DNA from: Spirochaetota bacterium
GTDB lineage: Bacteria > Spirochaetota > JAGLSM01
Reading direction: 5' to 3'
Assembly (NCBI GenBank): GCA_023135745.1
Contig: JAGLSM010000031.1
Span: 1-10,850 of the forward strand
Length of the DNA stretch: 10,850 nt
Shown: piece after piece, positions 1 through 6,362 of the stretch
How the letters are laid out: each line of letters begins with the position of its first letter
How positions within the stretch are numbered: position 1 is the first letter of the stretch
Program-made: the position numbers and the translations under genes
The notes under the pieces: generated by a model
Database searches by the model: none
Told to the model about the DNA's origin: nothing
The model's input: the letters and a program-made list of their open reading frames with translations, nothing else

Positions 1-17
1 CGCAATGCTAATTAGTG

Positions 18-584
18 TCAGATAGAAAATTCTGATATTTTATCGTATACCGCGCCCTTCCCTTTCAAGATTGATTCAAAGAGAACCAGTTTTGACGGGG
101 TATATTCTCCAAATTTAATGTCTTTGCAGGAGTCAATAGATGTTCTATCGTTATCATCGAGTCTTTTTTTCAGCCTTGCCAGAGTAATATGTGCGTGAAA
201 AGACCGCTCATCTCTTGAAAACCCAAGCTCCCTGAGTTCATTTTCAACTACGTTAAATATATCAGCAAGGTACCCACTGCTGTCTTTAAGACCAATCCAG
301 AAAACATGCGGATTCTTTTCGTTTGGAAAAAACCCAAGCTTTTCAACTGCTATCTCAGACGAATTTCGATTGAGTTTGGACACGGCTTCGCCGAGAGCTT
401 CAGAAATTTTTGGAAGAGATCCCTTATTTACATTACCCAAAAATTTAATTGTTATATGCCTGTTTTCTTTTTTTATAAATCTTATTGGAGAACCTTGCCA
501 CTGTGTATTTATCCATTGCTGTATTTTAGCATTGATTTCATCACTTAGTGTAACCCCGATAAAGGTTCTGACTAATTTAAACAT
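18..584 (-). CDS. thpR: RNA 2',3'-cyclic phosphodiesterase (2H phosphoesterase, ThpR/LigT)
   Basis: 188 residues, full length. Both 2H-family motifs are present: H43-I-T45-I and H132-I-T134-L, the latter within F-H-A-H-I-T-L-A-R. Other family signatures are R-T-F-I-G-V near the start (6-11) and L-F-E-S-I-L-K-G-K-G-A-V-Y near the end. The enzyme opens 2',3'-cyclic phosphate ends of RNA to 2'-phosphates and was first known as an archaeal-type tRNA-half ligase activity. Its ATG lies inside the last codons of pncC (ATGTTTAA, 8-base overlap), so translation is coupled. It is the last complete gene in the window; 17 bases remain after the stop. recA often follows cinA and thpR in other bacteria and may lie just beyond, but this cannot be seen here. 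Confidence 0.94.
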   Translation of the reverse strand: MFKLVRTFIGVTLSDEINAKIQQWINTQWQGSPIRFIKKENRHITIKFLGNVNKGSLPKISEALGEAVSKLNRNSSEIAVEKLGFFPNEKNPHVFWIGLKDSSGYLADIFNVVENELRELGFSRDERSFHAHITLARLKKRLDDNDRTSIDSCKDIKFGEYTPSKLVLFESILKGKGAVYDKISEFSI

Positions 585-1143
585 AATTATGTAATCCCTT
601 TAATAACATTGCCAGTGCGTAATAAACAGCCTTCGTTCTTATCATTTGTCTATTTCCCTTGAAAAGGTATTTTTTTACACTGTTAATGCCTAATCCTGCA
701 ACACAAAAACAAACAGTACCAATAGGTTTTAATTCTGTACCGCCTCCGGGACCCGCAATTCCCGTAATGGAAACAGCCAATTCAGACCCGGTAATTTTCA
801 AAGCTCCTTCCGCCATCTCTTGAGCACACTCCACGCTTACAGCACCATACTTATTGATTATTTCTTCTTTTACATTTAGTAATTTTCTTTTTGAATTATC
901 TGAATAAGTTACAAATGACGATGAAAAACACTTCGATGCTCCGGGACAATCAGTTAAATGAGCCGCGAATAAACCTCCGGTGCAGGATTCAGCTGAAGTT
1001 ATTATAATTTTATTTTTTGTAAGAATTCCAATCAGCGAATTCCATAGGGTACGATCCTTTATGACAGCCTTATATTCAGGATAAACGGTCTTCATAATTT
1101 TTTGAATTATTCTTTTTTCACTTTTAAAAAGCGATAGAATCAT
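577..1143 (-). CDS. pncC: Nicotinamide-nucleotide amidohydrolase (CinA C-terminal domain, PncC type)
   Basis: 188 residues. The protein corresponds to the C-terminal domain of CinA, which hydrolyses nicotinamide mononucleotide to nicotinate mononucleotide and ammonia in NAD salvage. Key motifs: S-A-E-S-C-T-G-G (50-57, with S53 the likely nucleophile), F-V-T-Y-S-D-N-S-K (77-85), Y-G-A-V-S (99-103) and S-I-T-G-I-A-G-P-G-G-G (125-135) followed by K-P-I-G-T-V (139-144). The N-terminal MoCF-like CinA domain is absent, as in E. coli PncC; this is a normal stand-alone form, not a truncation. The first 30 residues are an extra N-terminal stretch, so M17 is a possible alternative start, but the ATGA overlap with the upstream gene favours the first ATG. 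The 3' end overlaps thpR by 8 bases. Confidence 0.9.
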   Translation of the reverse strand: MILSLFKSEKRIIQKIMKTVYPEYKAVIKDRTLWNSLIGILTKNKIIITSAESCTGGLFAAHLTDCPGASKCFSSSFVTYSDNSKRKLLNVKEEIINKYGAVSVECAQEMAEGALKITGSELAVSITGIAGPGGGTELKPIGTVCFCVAGLGINSVKKYLFKGNRQMIRTKAVYYALAMLLKGLHNYV

Positions 1144-1487
1144 TTTCCGGATTTTCTTGAAAAAAAGAAAGAAATAACCCTTGCAATACCTGAAATACTT
1201 CCTGCCAAATCTGACAATGAAGGAAGGATTTTATCCCTTACCTCTCCTGTAACCTCTCTTGCATTGTATGTAATATCGTCTACCGCTGTCTTTAGTTCTT
1301 CTATTTCTTCTTTTGCGGTTTCCGCCACTGAAGAAAGCGAATCAAGAATACCATCCGATTTATCTATAAGCGGAGTTATCTTTTTATTAAAAATACGCCA
1401 GGCAGAGACAGCTATTATTATACCAACCAATCCCTTTAAAAACAGTATGGATGTAATTATTATTAAACATACCTCTGATATAGTCAT
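1140..1487 (-). CDS. DUF948-like membrane protein with coiled-coil tail
   Basis: 115 residues. A single N-terminal membrane segment (about 6-29) is followed by a charged amphipathic region (about 35-90) with regular S/A/E/V heptad-like spacing (L-S-S-V-A-E-T-A-K-E-E-I-E-E-L), similar to the helical repeats of YoxC/DUF948 proteins. A second hydrophobic patch (about 97-110, G-I-A-R-V-I-S-F-F-F) may touch the membrane. AGGTG lies just upstream of the ATG. The function is unknown. Its stop overlaps the next ATG as ATGA (1140-1143), a typical sign of translational coupling. Confidence 0.72.
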   Translation of the reverse strand: MTISEVCLIIITSILFLKGLVGIIIAVSAWRIFNKKITPLIDKSDGILDSLSSVAETAKEEIEELKTAVDDITYNAREVTGEVRDKILPSLSDLAGSISGIARVISFFFSRKSGK

Positions 1488-1509
1488 ATATTCACCTATT
1501 ATTATTTAG

Positions 1510-1782
1510 TCAGTCTGTTTTTTTAGTTCTATGCTGTTCAATGCGTTTCTTACCTTCTTCAAATGTCTTTGCAACCTGCTCTTTTATTTTTGAGAGATGC
1601 TTAGATGTAGCATTTTTAATTTCATCTTTTTTTTCTGAATATTTTTCTTCCGCGTCATTCATATAATCCTGAATGTCATTTCTGGTTTCTTTCCCCGACT
1701 TTGGTGCGAAAAGCACACCAGCTACCGCACCGGCTAGAATACCGGACAAAAAGAAAAACAATCCTCTGCCATCATTACTCAT
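1510..1782 (-). CDS. YtxH-domain small membrane protein
   Basis: 90 residues. One membrane segment (about 8-25) carries the small-residue pattern G-x-L-A-G-A-V-A-G-V and runs into L-F-A-P-K-S-G-K-E-T-R (24-34), the hallmark of the YtxH/gas-vesicle-GvpP-like family. The remaining 55 residues are highly charged (D-A-E-E-K-Y-S-E-K-K-D-E-I-K) and probably a long helix or coiled coil on the cytoplasmic side. Family members are often linked to general stress responses, but the molecular role is not known. It lies next to a DUF948-like gene, a pairing seen in many bacteria; the two may act together at the membrane. The gap to the next ATG is 22 bases. Confidence 0.85.
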   Translation of the reverse strand: MSNDGRGLFFFLSGILAGAVAGVLFAPKSGKETRNDIQDYMNDAEEKYSEKKDEIKNATSKHLSKIKEQVAKTFEEGKKRIEQHRTKKTD

Positions 1783-1788
1783 ATTTAT

Positions 1789-1793
1789 CCTCC
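1789..1793 (-). promoter_or_regulatory. Strong ribosome-binding site for the YtxH-domain gene
   Basis: GGAGG on the minus strand, 6 bases before the ATG at 1780-1782. It is one of the best ribosome-binding sites in the window and suggests that this small protein is made in larger amounts than its operon neighbours. Confidence 0.6.
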
Positions 1794-1813
1794 AATGTTT
1801 TAATAATCATTAA

Positions 1814-2692
1814 TTAATAATCATCTATAGAAAAATTATCCGAACAATAACTTTTCTTAACCTGTTCAAGAAAACTATCCAGGTTTCTCTGGTCAATATT
1901 CATAGCCAGCATAAATCTGGCAAATTTGTCATATGTTTTAACTTTTGCCAGAGCGTTTTTATAATCCGGAGACAGGGTATCTCCGATTAGTATTAGTCTG
2001 GCTTTCTTTTTTATATATTCATCCAAAAGAACAGTTGGATCATCAACAGTATATACATCAGTTTCTCTAATAAAATCCGGTGATATCCTGATGCTGTCAG
2101 ATGTTTTTCTTCCAACCAGTGAGGTGACAAGATCAGAGTTTTTGTAGAATCTCTGGAGATAATTTTCTCCCTCCGGTCTTAAATCTACAAAAACAATAAT
2201 CCCGTTTTCATCATATTTGACATCAAACCTTTGTTTCTTATCAATTTTGGTTTTAATATTATTCCACTTTGCAAAATCCACTTCTTCACCATACTCTATG
2301 AGAACAGTTATTGCACTACCCTCTTTTTTGTATATCTCACTGAGACTAATAAGCTTACGCTGACGCATACTCTTTTTATTGATTTCCTTAAATGCGGAAA
2401 TGGTTTTATCCATTTGAAAAAATGATATCTGTTCATAGGGCAGCCGGTACTGATCCTTGAATTCCTTACGAAGATAGCTCATAAGTTTTTCATTATATAT
2501 CATATCTACATTGTCAACTCCGCCTTGTGCTAACATATTGCCTGTCTCTGCTGTAAATCTTGTTCCGCTTCTCAGAAGCATCTGTCCGGTACCCGGCAGC
2601 TGAAACCTGACTGTTGAAAGAAAGGCCATCGACAGATTCTGCCCCGGATATTCATTAAAGAGATCTATCGCTGTTTTAAGTGGAATATGCAT
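1814..2692 (-). CDS. Hypothetical protein, 292 residues, unrecognised
   Basis: I do not recognise this protein. It has no signal peptide, membrane segment or Cys/His cluster, so it is probably a soluble cytoplasmic protein. The N-terminal 60 residues contain a Gly/Thr-rich stretch (about 34-60: P-G-T-G, R-S-G-T-R, Q-G-G-V-D). The middle (about 125-175) alternates hydrophobic and charged residues in a beta-strand-like way, and a Lys-rich helical region runs 222-285. The coding status is supported by its length, its Lys/Ile-rich composition like its neighbours, and its place 6 bases after the DUF6062 gene in an unbroken run. The ribosome-binding site is loose: GGAG lies 14 bases upstream, across the preceding stop codon. 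M22 is an alternative start. Confidence 0.75.
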   Translation of the reverse strand: MHIPLKTAIDLFNEYPGQNLSMAFLSTVRFQLPGTGQMLLRSGTRFTAETGNMLAQGGVDNVDMIYNEKLMSYLRKEFKDQYRLPYEQISFFQMDKTISAFKEINKKSMRQRKLISLSEIYKKEGSAITVLIEYGEEVDFAKWNNIKTKIDKKQRFDVKYDENGIIVFVDLRPEGENYLQRFYKNSDLVTSLVGRKTSDSIRISPDFIRETDVYTVDDPTVLLDEYIKKKARLILIGDTLSPDYKNALAKVKTYDKFARFMLAMNIDQRNLDSFLEQVKKSYCSDNFSIDDY

Positions 2693-2698
2693 TGTATC

Positions 2699-3355
2699 TT
2701 AAACAACTCCATTAATTTTTGATATAACTGAAATTGCATCTTTCCATAACTTTTTTTCATCTTCTGTTATTACTGCGTTTCTATTCCTATAGTCGAACTT
2801 ATCTATAAACAAAGATAAGTTTTCTGACAACTCAGAAAATCTCTTTTTCTGAAAGTCAATTATCCTCTTTTTTTGAGATTTTGCAACTATTTTTAGTAAA
2901 AAAACAAGATGATTATAACAAAGACCTGCTGATTGTTCAAATTTTTCCCAAAAAGACTCTTCAGAAATTGATGAAGCCATGACATTTATATAATGAGATT
3001 CTGCAGTTTCTTCATTATCACATAATAAGCATGGTTTGAGATTTTTTTGTATAGTTATTTTTGTATCAGATAAGGAGACAATAATTTTGTCCAGCCGGTC
3101 TTTAAAGAGAATCGCTGTACTCATGGCATTGTTGAAAGACGCGATTCTCCATGAATGAATATTGCAGAAACCTGCAGTTTTAGCCAGACGGGAACGAAAA
3201 AACTTATCATTTACAGACTCGTATAACATTGTCTGTATAAACTTGTCTGACCAGTTTTTTTTCAAGATGCATATTGGACAACAACCGCTGCTAAAAGACT
3301 CTACAAGGTTAAAATACGCTGAATGTTTATCTAAGCGCAGTTCTTCCCGAGGCAT
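2699..3355 (-). CDS. DUF6062-type protein with two CxxC...CxxH metal-binding modules
   Basis: 218 residues, no signal peptide or membrane segment. Two copies of the same motif pair are visible: C26-P-I-C29 with C64-N-I-H67, and C109-L-L-C112 with C146-Y-N-H149. The inner spacings are nearly equal (34 and 33 residues between the pairs). Each second half is preceded by a small-Gly pair (A-G-F-C, A-G-L-C), which suggests an internal duplication of a zinc-binding unit. The arrangement matches what I recall of DUF6062, a family of unknown function. The C-terminal third is Lys-rich and probably helical. Its ATG follows the protease stop by 3 bases and the next gene begins 6 bases after its own stop, so translation of all three is likely coupled. 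No enzymatic motif is recognised. Confidence 0.7.
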   Translation of the reverse strand: MPREELRLDKHSAYFNLVESFSSGCCPICILKKNWSDKFIQTMLYESVNDKFFRSRLAKTAGFCNIHSWRIASFNNAMSTAILFKDRLDKIIVSLSDTKITIQKNLKPCLLCDNEETAESHYINVMASSISEESFWEKFEQSAGLCYNHLVFLLKIVAKSQKKRIIDFQKKRFSELSENLSLFIDKFDYRNRNAVITEDEKKLWKDAISVISKINGVV

Positions 3356-3358
3356 TTA

Positions 3359-4759
3359 TTAAAACGTCCGTAAACTTATTTTTTTAAGCTTTCCGTTTCT
3401 TATAAGATGTAAAGCTTTTCTTAACTGAATATCGTATTTAAGATTCATCAATTTTGGACGGCCTATTTTATTCTTTTCCCAGTCTACCCACCTGCTGAAT
3501 TCATAATTTGATAGATATATACCTTTTTTTCTCATTTTGCACGCAAAACCCGCAATTGCTTTATCAGTGTTTTTTGAATATTTCTTGACAAAATTTCCAA
3601 GATAATTGCCTTTTAAAAGGTCTCTTATCGATTTTTGCTCTTTCTTGGTATACTTATCCTCTTTTACAATGTAGTCAGGAGTAAGCCCCTTTTTATGTAT
3701 CCGGCGTCCTGATGGAGTATAATAAAGAGCAATAGTAAGTTTTATGGCAGAATTATCCTGAAGAGTTTTGAGTGTCTGTACTGAGCCCTTACCAAAGGTC
3801 TTCTCCCCAAGGATATAAGCACGTTTGGTATCCTGCATTGCTCCTGAAAAAATTTCAGAAGCTGATGCTGAGCCTTTATTTACAAGAACAATTATCGGAA
3901 CATTCTTATCAACAACAGTGGTTTTCCTTTTTGCCATGAATTTCCTGATATGAGAAACATCCCTGCCCTTAGTATAAACGATCTTTCCTTTCGACATAAA
4001 AAGATCCGTAACATCAATCGCGGAACTTAATAGACCCCCGGGATTGTTACGTAAATCAACTATAAGATACTTCATCCCTTTCTTTTTAAAAGATAACAAC
4101 GTTTTTTTCAATACTCTCGCAGTAGGTTTGGAAAATTGAGTAATCTTGATATAAGCAATCTTATCTTTGAGGAATTTTTTCTTCACTGTCTCTATTTTGA
4201 TTCTTCCACGTATAATTTTGACTTCAAAAAGCTCATCGTGTCCGTGACGGAGAATTGAAATAGTAACCTTAGTCCCTATCTTACCTCTTAATTTTTTTAC
4301 CGCGTCAAAAAGAGAAATATTTTTTGTCGATTTACCATTGATTAAAGCAATAACATCACCGGGTTTTAAATGCTTTTTCCATGCCGGAGTACCATATAGT
4401 GGCGTAATTATTGTGAGTTTACTATCCCTTATTCCTATCATGATACCCAGACCGCCGAATTCTCCGGAGGTATCTTCATAAAGGTTTTTATAATCAGGGG
4501 GTTTCATAAAAATAGAATAAGGATCTCCCAGTGAATCCATCAATCCTTTAATGGCTCCATATATGAGTTTTTTTGATTTAACTTTTTTTACGTCATAATA
4601 ATAGGCCCTCACAGTATTAAACACTGTGGTAAACAATTCATAATTCTCATATATATAAGAGTTATTGGCGTTGCTCAGATTATTGGTTAATCCACCTAGG
4701 ATTATAGCAAATGCAAGCAGGACAACCGCACCAATAATAAGCTTTTCTTTTTTCTTCAT
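3359..4759 (-). CDS. S41 family carboxyl-terminal processing protease
   Basis: 466 residues from the preferred ATG. K-K-K-E-K plus a hydrophobic stretch (about 7-24) forms a signal anchor, so the protease should face the periplasm or cell exterior. An N-terminal helical region (about 35-95) is followed by a PDZ domain (about 100-180, G-G-L-G-I and L-K-P-G-D-V-I) and the S41 core with D-L-R-N-N-P-G-G (235-242). The catalytic set is complete: S299 in G-S-A-S-A-S-E-I, with K324 and Q328 in G-K-G-S-V-Q, spaced as in Bacillus CtpB. A Lys-rich tail of about 90 residues (370-466) follows the core. Such proteases trim or degrade envelope proteins from their C-terminus. It is the first gene of a seven-gene run; the next ATG comes 3 bases after its TAA, with a second TAA between. 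Confidence 0.93.
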   Translation of the reverse strand: MKKKEKLIIGAVVLLAFAIILGGLTNNLSNANNSYIYENYELFTTVFNTVRAYYYDVKKVKSKKLIYGAIKGLMDSLGDPYSIFMKPPDYKNLYEDTSGEFGGLGIMIGIRDSKLTIITPLYGTPAWKKHLKPGDVIALINGKSTKNISLFDAVKKLRGKIGTKVTISILRHGHDELFEVKIIRGRIKIETVKKKFLKDKIAYIKITQFSKPTARVLKKTLLSFKKKGMKYLIVDLRNNPGGLLSSAIDVTDLFMSKGKIVYTKGRDVSHIRKFMAKRKTTVVDKNVPIIVLVNKGSASASEIFSGAMQDTKRAYILGEKTFGKGSVQTLKTLQDNSAIKLTIALYYTPSGRRIHKKGLTPDYIVKEDKYTKKEQKSIRDLLKGNYLGNFVKKYSKNTDKAIAGFACKMRKKGIYLSNYEFSRWVDWEKNKIGRPKLMNLKYDIQLRKALHLIRNGKLKKISLRTF

Positions 4760-4765
4760 TAGATA

Positions 4766-4769
4766 CTCC
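4766..4769 (-). promoter_or_regulatory. Ribosome-binding site that decides the protease start
   Basis: GGAG on the minus strand lies 6 bases before the ATG at 4757-4759, which is followed by K-K-K and a hydrophobic segment. The frame is open upstream to a TTG at 4805-4807, but that would put extra residues before the membrane anchor and has no good ribosome-binding site. Confidence 0.6.
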
Positions 4770-4804
4770 ATTGCTAATAGATGTATACAAAATCTAATAA
4801 TAAT

Positions 4805-4890
4805 CAAGCATGTTTGGTAGTTTATTGATAATCAATCCCGATAAATCGGGATTGATTATCAATAAAGGTTTTGATGAATTGGCATGCTTG
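4805..4890. repeat. 22-bp perfect palindrome nested in an 8-bp inverted repeat
   Basis: Arms 4821-4842 and 4845-4866 are exact reverse complements over 22 bases with a 2-base centre (AA); the inner part is AATCCCGAT/ATCGGGATT. Outside it CAAGCATG (4805-4812) pairs with CATGCTTG (4883-4890). The arms are AT-rich with a small GC core and have no T-run on either side. It could act as a strong RNA hairpin separating the alcohol dehydrogenase and protease transcripts, or be a palindromic repeat unit. The non-coding stretch 4760-5091 contains this palindrome, the MITE-like unit and little else. Confidence 0.75.
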
Positions 4891-4908
4891 GATATTTATC
4901 GTTGGGTC

Positions 4909-5052
4909 GTTGCACAACCTAATTTTTTGAAAAACACGAACTCGCATTGAATTAATAACCAAAAGATGCGGTTTTGCAGATGTAAATTTATTCAAAAATC
5001 AGTGTTTTTTTGCTCAGACAGCGTATTTTTTCAAAAAATTAGGTTGTGCAAC
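4909..5052. mobile_element. MITE-like element with 26-bp perfect terminal inverted repeats
   Basis: The left end (4909-4934, beginning GTTGCACAACCTAA) is an exact inverted copy of the right end (5027-5052, ending TTAGGTTGTGCAAC) over 26 bases. The unit is 144 bp with a 92-bp AT-rich interior that has no credible gene. The interior has further inverted pairs: AAAAACAC (4930-4937) with GTGTTTTT (5002-5009), and CGCAT (4943-4947) with ATGCG (4966-4970). This architecture is typical of a miniature inverted-repeat transposable element mobilised by a transposase elsewhere. I see no clear target-site duplication at the flanks and cannot assign the ends to a named insertion-sequence family. It lies 39 bases past the stop of the alcohol dehydrogenase homologue. 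Confidence 0.7.
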
Positions 5053-5091
5053 TTACAGAAATTTTATTGATTTTGTTCAGTACGATAAAGT

Positions 5092-6240
5092 CTAATATGA
5101 AGACATTAAAATATTAAGTAGATCGTCGTATGTGGCGGGACGGGGAAGAACATTGAGAAAATCGTAACTGCGGGCATCCCTGACAACCATATCCAGTTTT
5201 CCCTGATCAATCTCAAAGTTTTTCAATCTCTGAGGAACATTTAAATCAAACAGTATCTTTCTTATTGCTTCAACAGCTTTAATTGCCGCCTCTACAACAG
5301 TAATATCATTTACATCCTCACCCAATGCCTTTGCTATTTTAACGTATTTATTAGGAGATGCTGTAAGATTAAATTCCATGACATGAGGCAGTAGTATGGA
5401 TACAGCCAATCCGTGGTAGAGACCCATCCTGGTGGCTAAAGGAAGAGCAAGAGCAAATGCCGTACCGGGTCTGCTTGAATTAAGTGCCATAGACGCGAAA
5501 ATTCCTGCTGAAGACAGCGCATGTCTTACTGCAACATTATCTATATCTGTAATTGCCTTTTTTAAATTTTCTGAAACAAGCCTCATTGTATGCTCAGCAT
5601 AAGAAACAGTCAGAGGATTCGCAGCTTTTGAAATAAAAGCTTCAATAGCGTATGCCAGGACCTCAATACCAAGAGCAACTATGTATTTATTCTGCAATGT
5701 GAAAGTCAGTCTGGGATCTGATAATACAACATCAGCATAATTGAACCTGCTTCTATACTCCCTGCGGATATTCTCATTCTCGTCTTTTATATAAAATGAA
5801 TCAAGTAAACCATAGGATATTCCATGGGTTGTCGGGATTTCGATGTAACCAAGCTTTTTCCCTTCTCCCATTTTACCATCAAGATAATCCCTGGTATATC
5901 CTTCACTCCCCGCAATATAGGCTATAGCTTTTGCTGTATTTAATGTATTCGAACCGCCAAGCCCTATTACAAGATCAGTTTTTGATTCTCTTGCAAGAAG
6001 AACACCCTCATCCACAGCATCTATCCCTGTCTGGCTGTCTACATTATTATAAATGATTACACCATAGGACTTTGCTTCTGCAAGATTCTGGACTTTTTTG
6101 AGGATACTTGTTTCTTCTATCTGGGGACTTGTGACTATTAGGATTCTCTCTCCAAAATCTCTAATAATTTCAGGAAGTCTATTAATTATGTTGGATCCGA
6201 TAATAACTCTTGTGGGGCAATTAATCTCAAAAACACTCAT
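5092..6240 (-). CDS. Iron-type (group III) alcohol dehydrogenase-fold protein with an altered metal site
   Basis: 382 residues from the preferred ATG. The overall fold is that of iron-containing alcohol dehydrogenases: an N-terminal Rossmann-like half with G-L-G-G-S (93-97) and N-T-A-K-A-I-A (101-107), I-P-T-T at 135-138, then a helical half ending in H-G-L-A-V-S-I-L-L-P-H-V-M-E-F-N (276-291). Aligned by eye to E. coli FucO, the four metal ligands Asp-His-His-His correspond to E193, Y197, F262 and H276, so only the last is kept and the first is a conservative change. The second catalytic-site His is L266. The usual G-T-G-S-E after P-T-T is replaced by H-G-I-S-Y-G, and the nucleotide motif is one residue longer than usual with Asn for Asp. 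The reading frame is intact with no stops. It may use a different cofactor, be a non-catalytic paralogue, or be a distinct subfamily; the substrate is unknown. It stands alone between flgM and a repeat-rich gap. Confidence 0.82.
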   Translation of the reverse strand: MSVFEINCPTRVIIGSNIINRLPEIIRDFGERILIVTSPQIEETSILKKVQNLAEAKSYGVIIYNNVDSQTGIDAVDEGVLLARESKTDLVIGLGGSNTLNTAKAIAYIAGSEGYTRDYLDGKMGEGKKLGYIEIPTTHGISYGLLDSFYIKDENENIRREYRSRFNYADVVLSDPRLTFTLQNKYIVALGIEVLAYAIEAFISKAANPLTVSYAEHTMRLVSENLKKAITDIDNVAVRHALSSAGIFASMALNSSRPGTAFALALPLATRMGLYHGLAVSILLPHVMEFNLTASPNKYVKIAKALGEDVNDITVVEAAIKAVEAIRKILFDLNVPQRLKNFEIDQGKLDMVVRDARSYDFLNVLPRPATYDDLLNILMSSY

Positions 6241-6249
6241 CGGCAATAA

Positions 6250-6252
6250 TCC
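6250..6252 (-). promoter_or_regulatory. Ribosome-binding site that decides the start of the alcohol dehydrogenase homologue
   Basis: GGA (within ATGGAT on the minus strand) lies 9 bases before the ATG at 6238-6240. The in-frame TTG at 6244-6246 would leave only 3 bases of spacing, so the ATG is preferred. Confidence 0.5.
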
Positions 6253-6325
6253 ATCTTATGATTATTTTATTTAGCTCATCATTTACGGCAGGTTTTACAG
6301 ATTTATACAACTCTAATGGATGTAC

Positions 6326-6357
6326 AACAAGAAATCAGAATCAACTGAAATCTTGTT
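6326..6357 (-). terminator. Possible transcription terminator or stabilising hairpin after flgM
   Basis: AACAAGA (6326-6332) pairs with TCTTGTT (6351-6357), and inside it TCAG (6335-6338) pairs with CTGA (6345-6348), separated by a symmetric AA/AA internal loop around a 6-base loop. It begins 6 bases past the flgM stop. It is AT-rich and has no downstream T-run, so it is not a textbook intrinsic terminator. Confidence 0.35.
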
Positions 6358-6362
6358 CTACA

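Noticed and set aside
577..1143. pncC as a broken CinA that has lost its N-terminal domain
   Set aside because: Stand-alone C-terminal CinA proteins are a normal, active form, and the upstream DNA is a different intact gene overlapping its start.
4760..4807. N-terminal extension of the S41 protease to a TTG at 4805-4807
   Set aside because: It adds 16 residues before the signal anchor and lacks a ribosome-binding site; the ATG at 4757-4759 has GGAG at 6-base spacing.
4771..4807. Promoter for the protease operon around TATACA on the minus strand (GTATACAT near 4785)
   Set aside because: The best -35 match, TTGATT, is only 14 bases away and the one at 17 bases is poor, so the support is too weak to list as a feature.
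4805..5052. CRISPR array or origin-like repeat cluster
   Set aside because: The repeats are inverted pairs of two unrelated units with no regular direct repeats or spacers, and no cas or replication genes are nearby.
6241..6246. TTG start two codons upstream for the alcohol dehydrogenase homologue
   Set aside because: Its spacing to the GGA site is only 3 bases, while the ATG at 6238-6240 has 9 bases.
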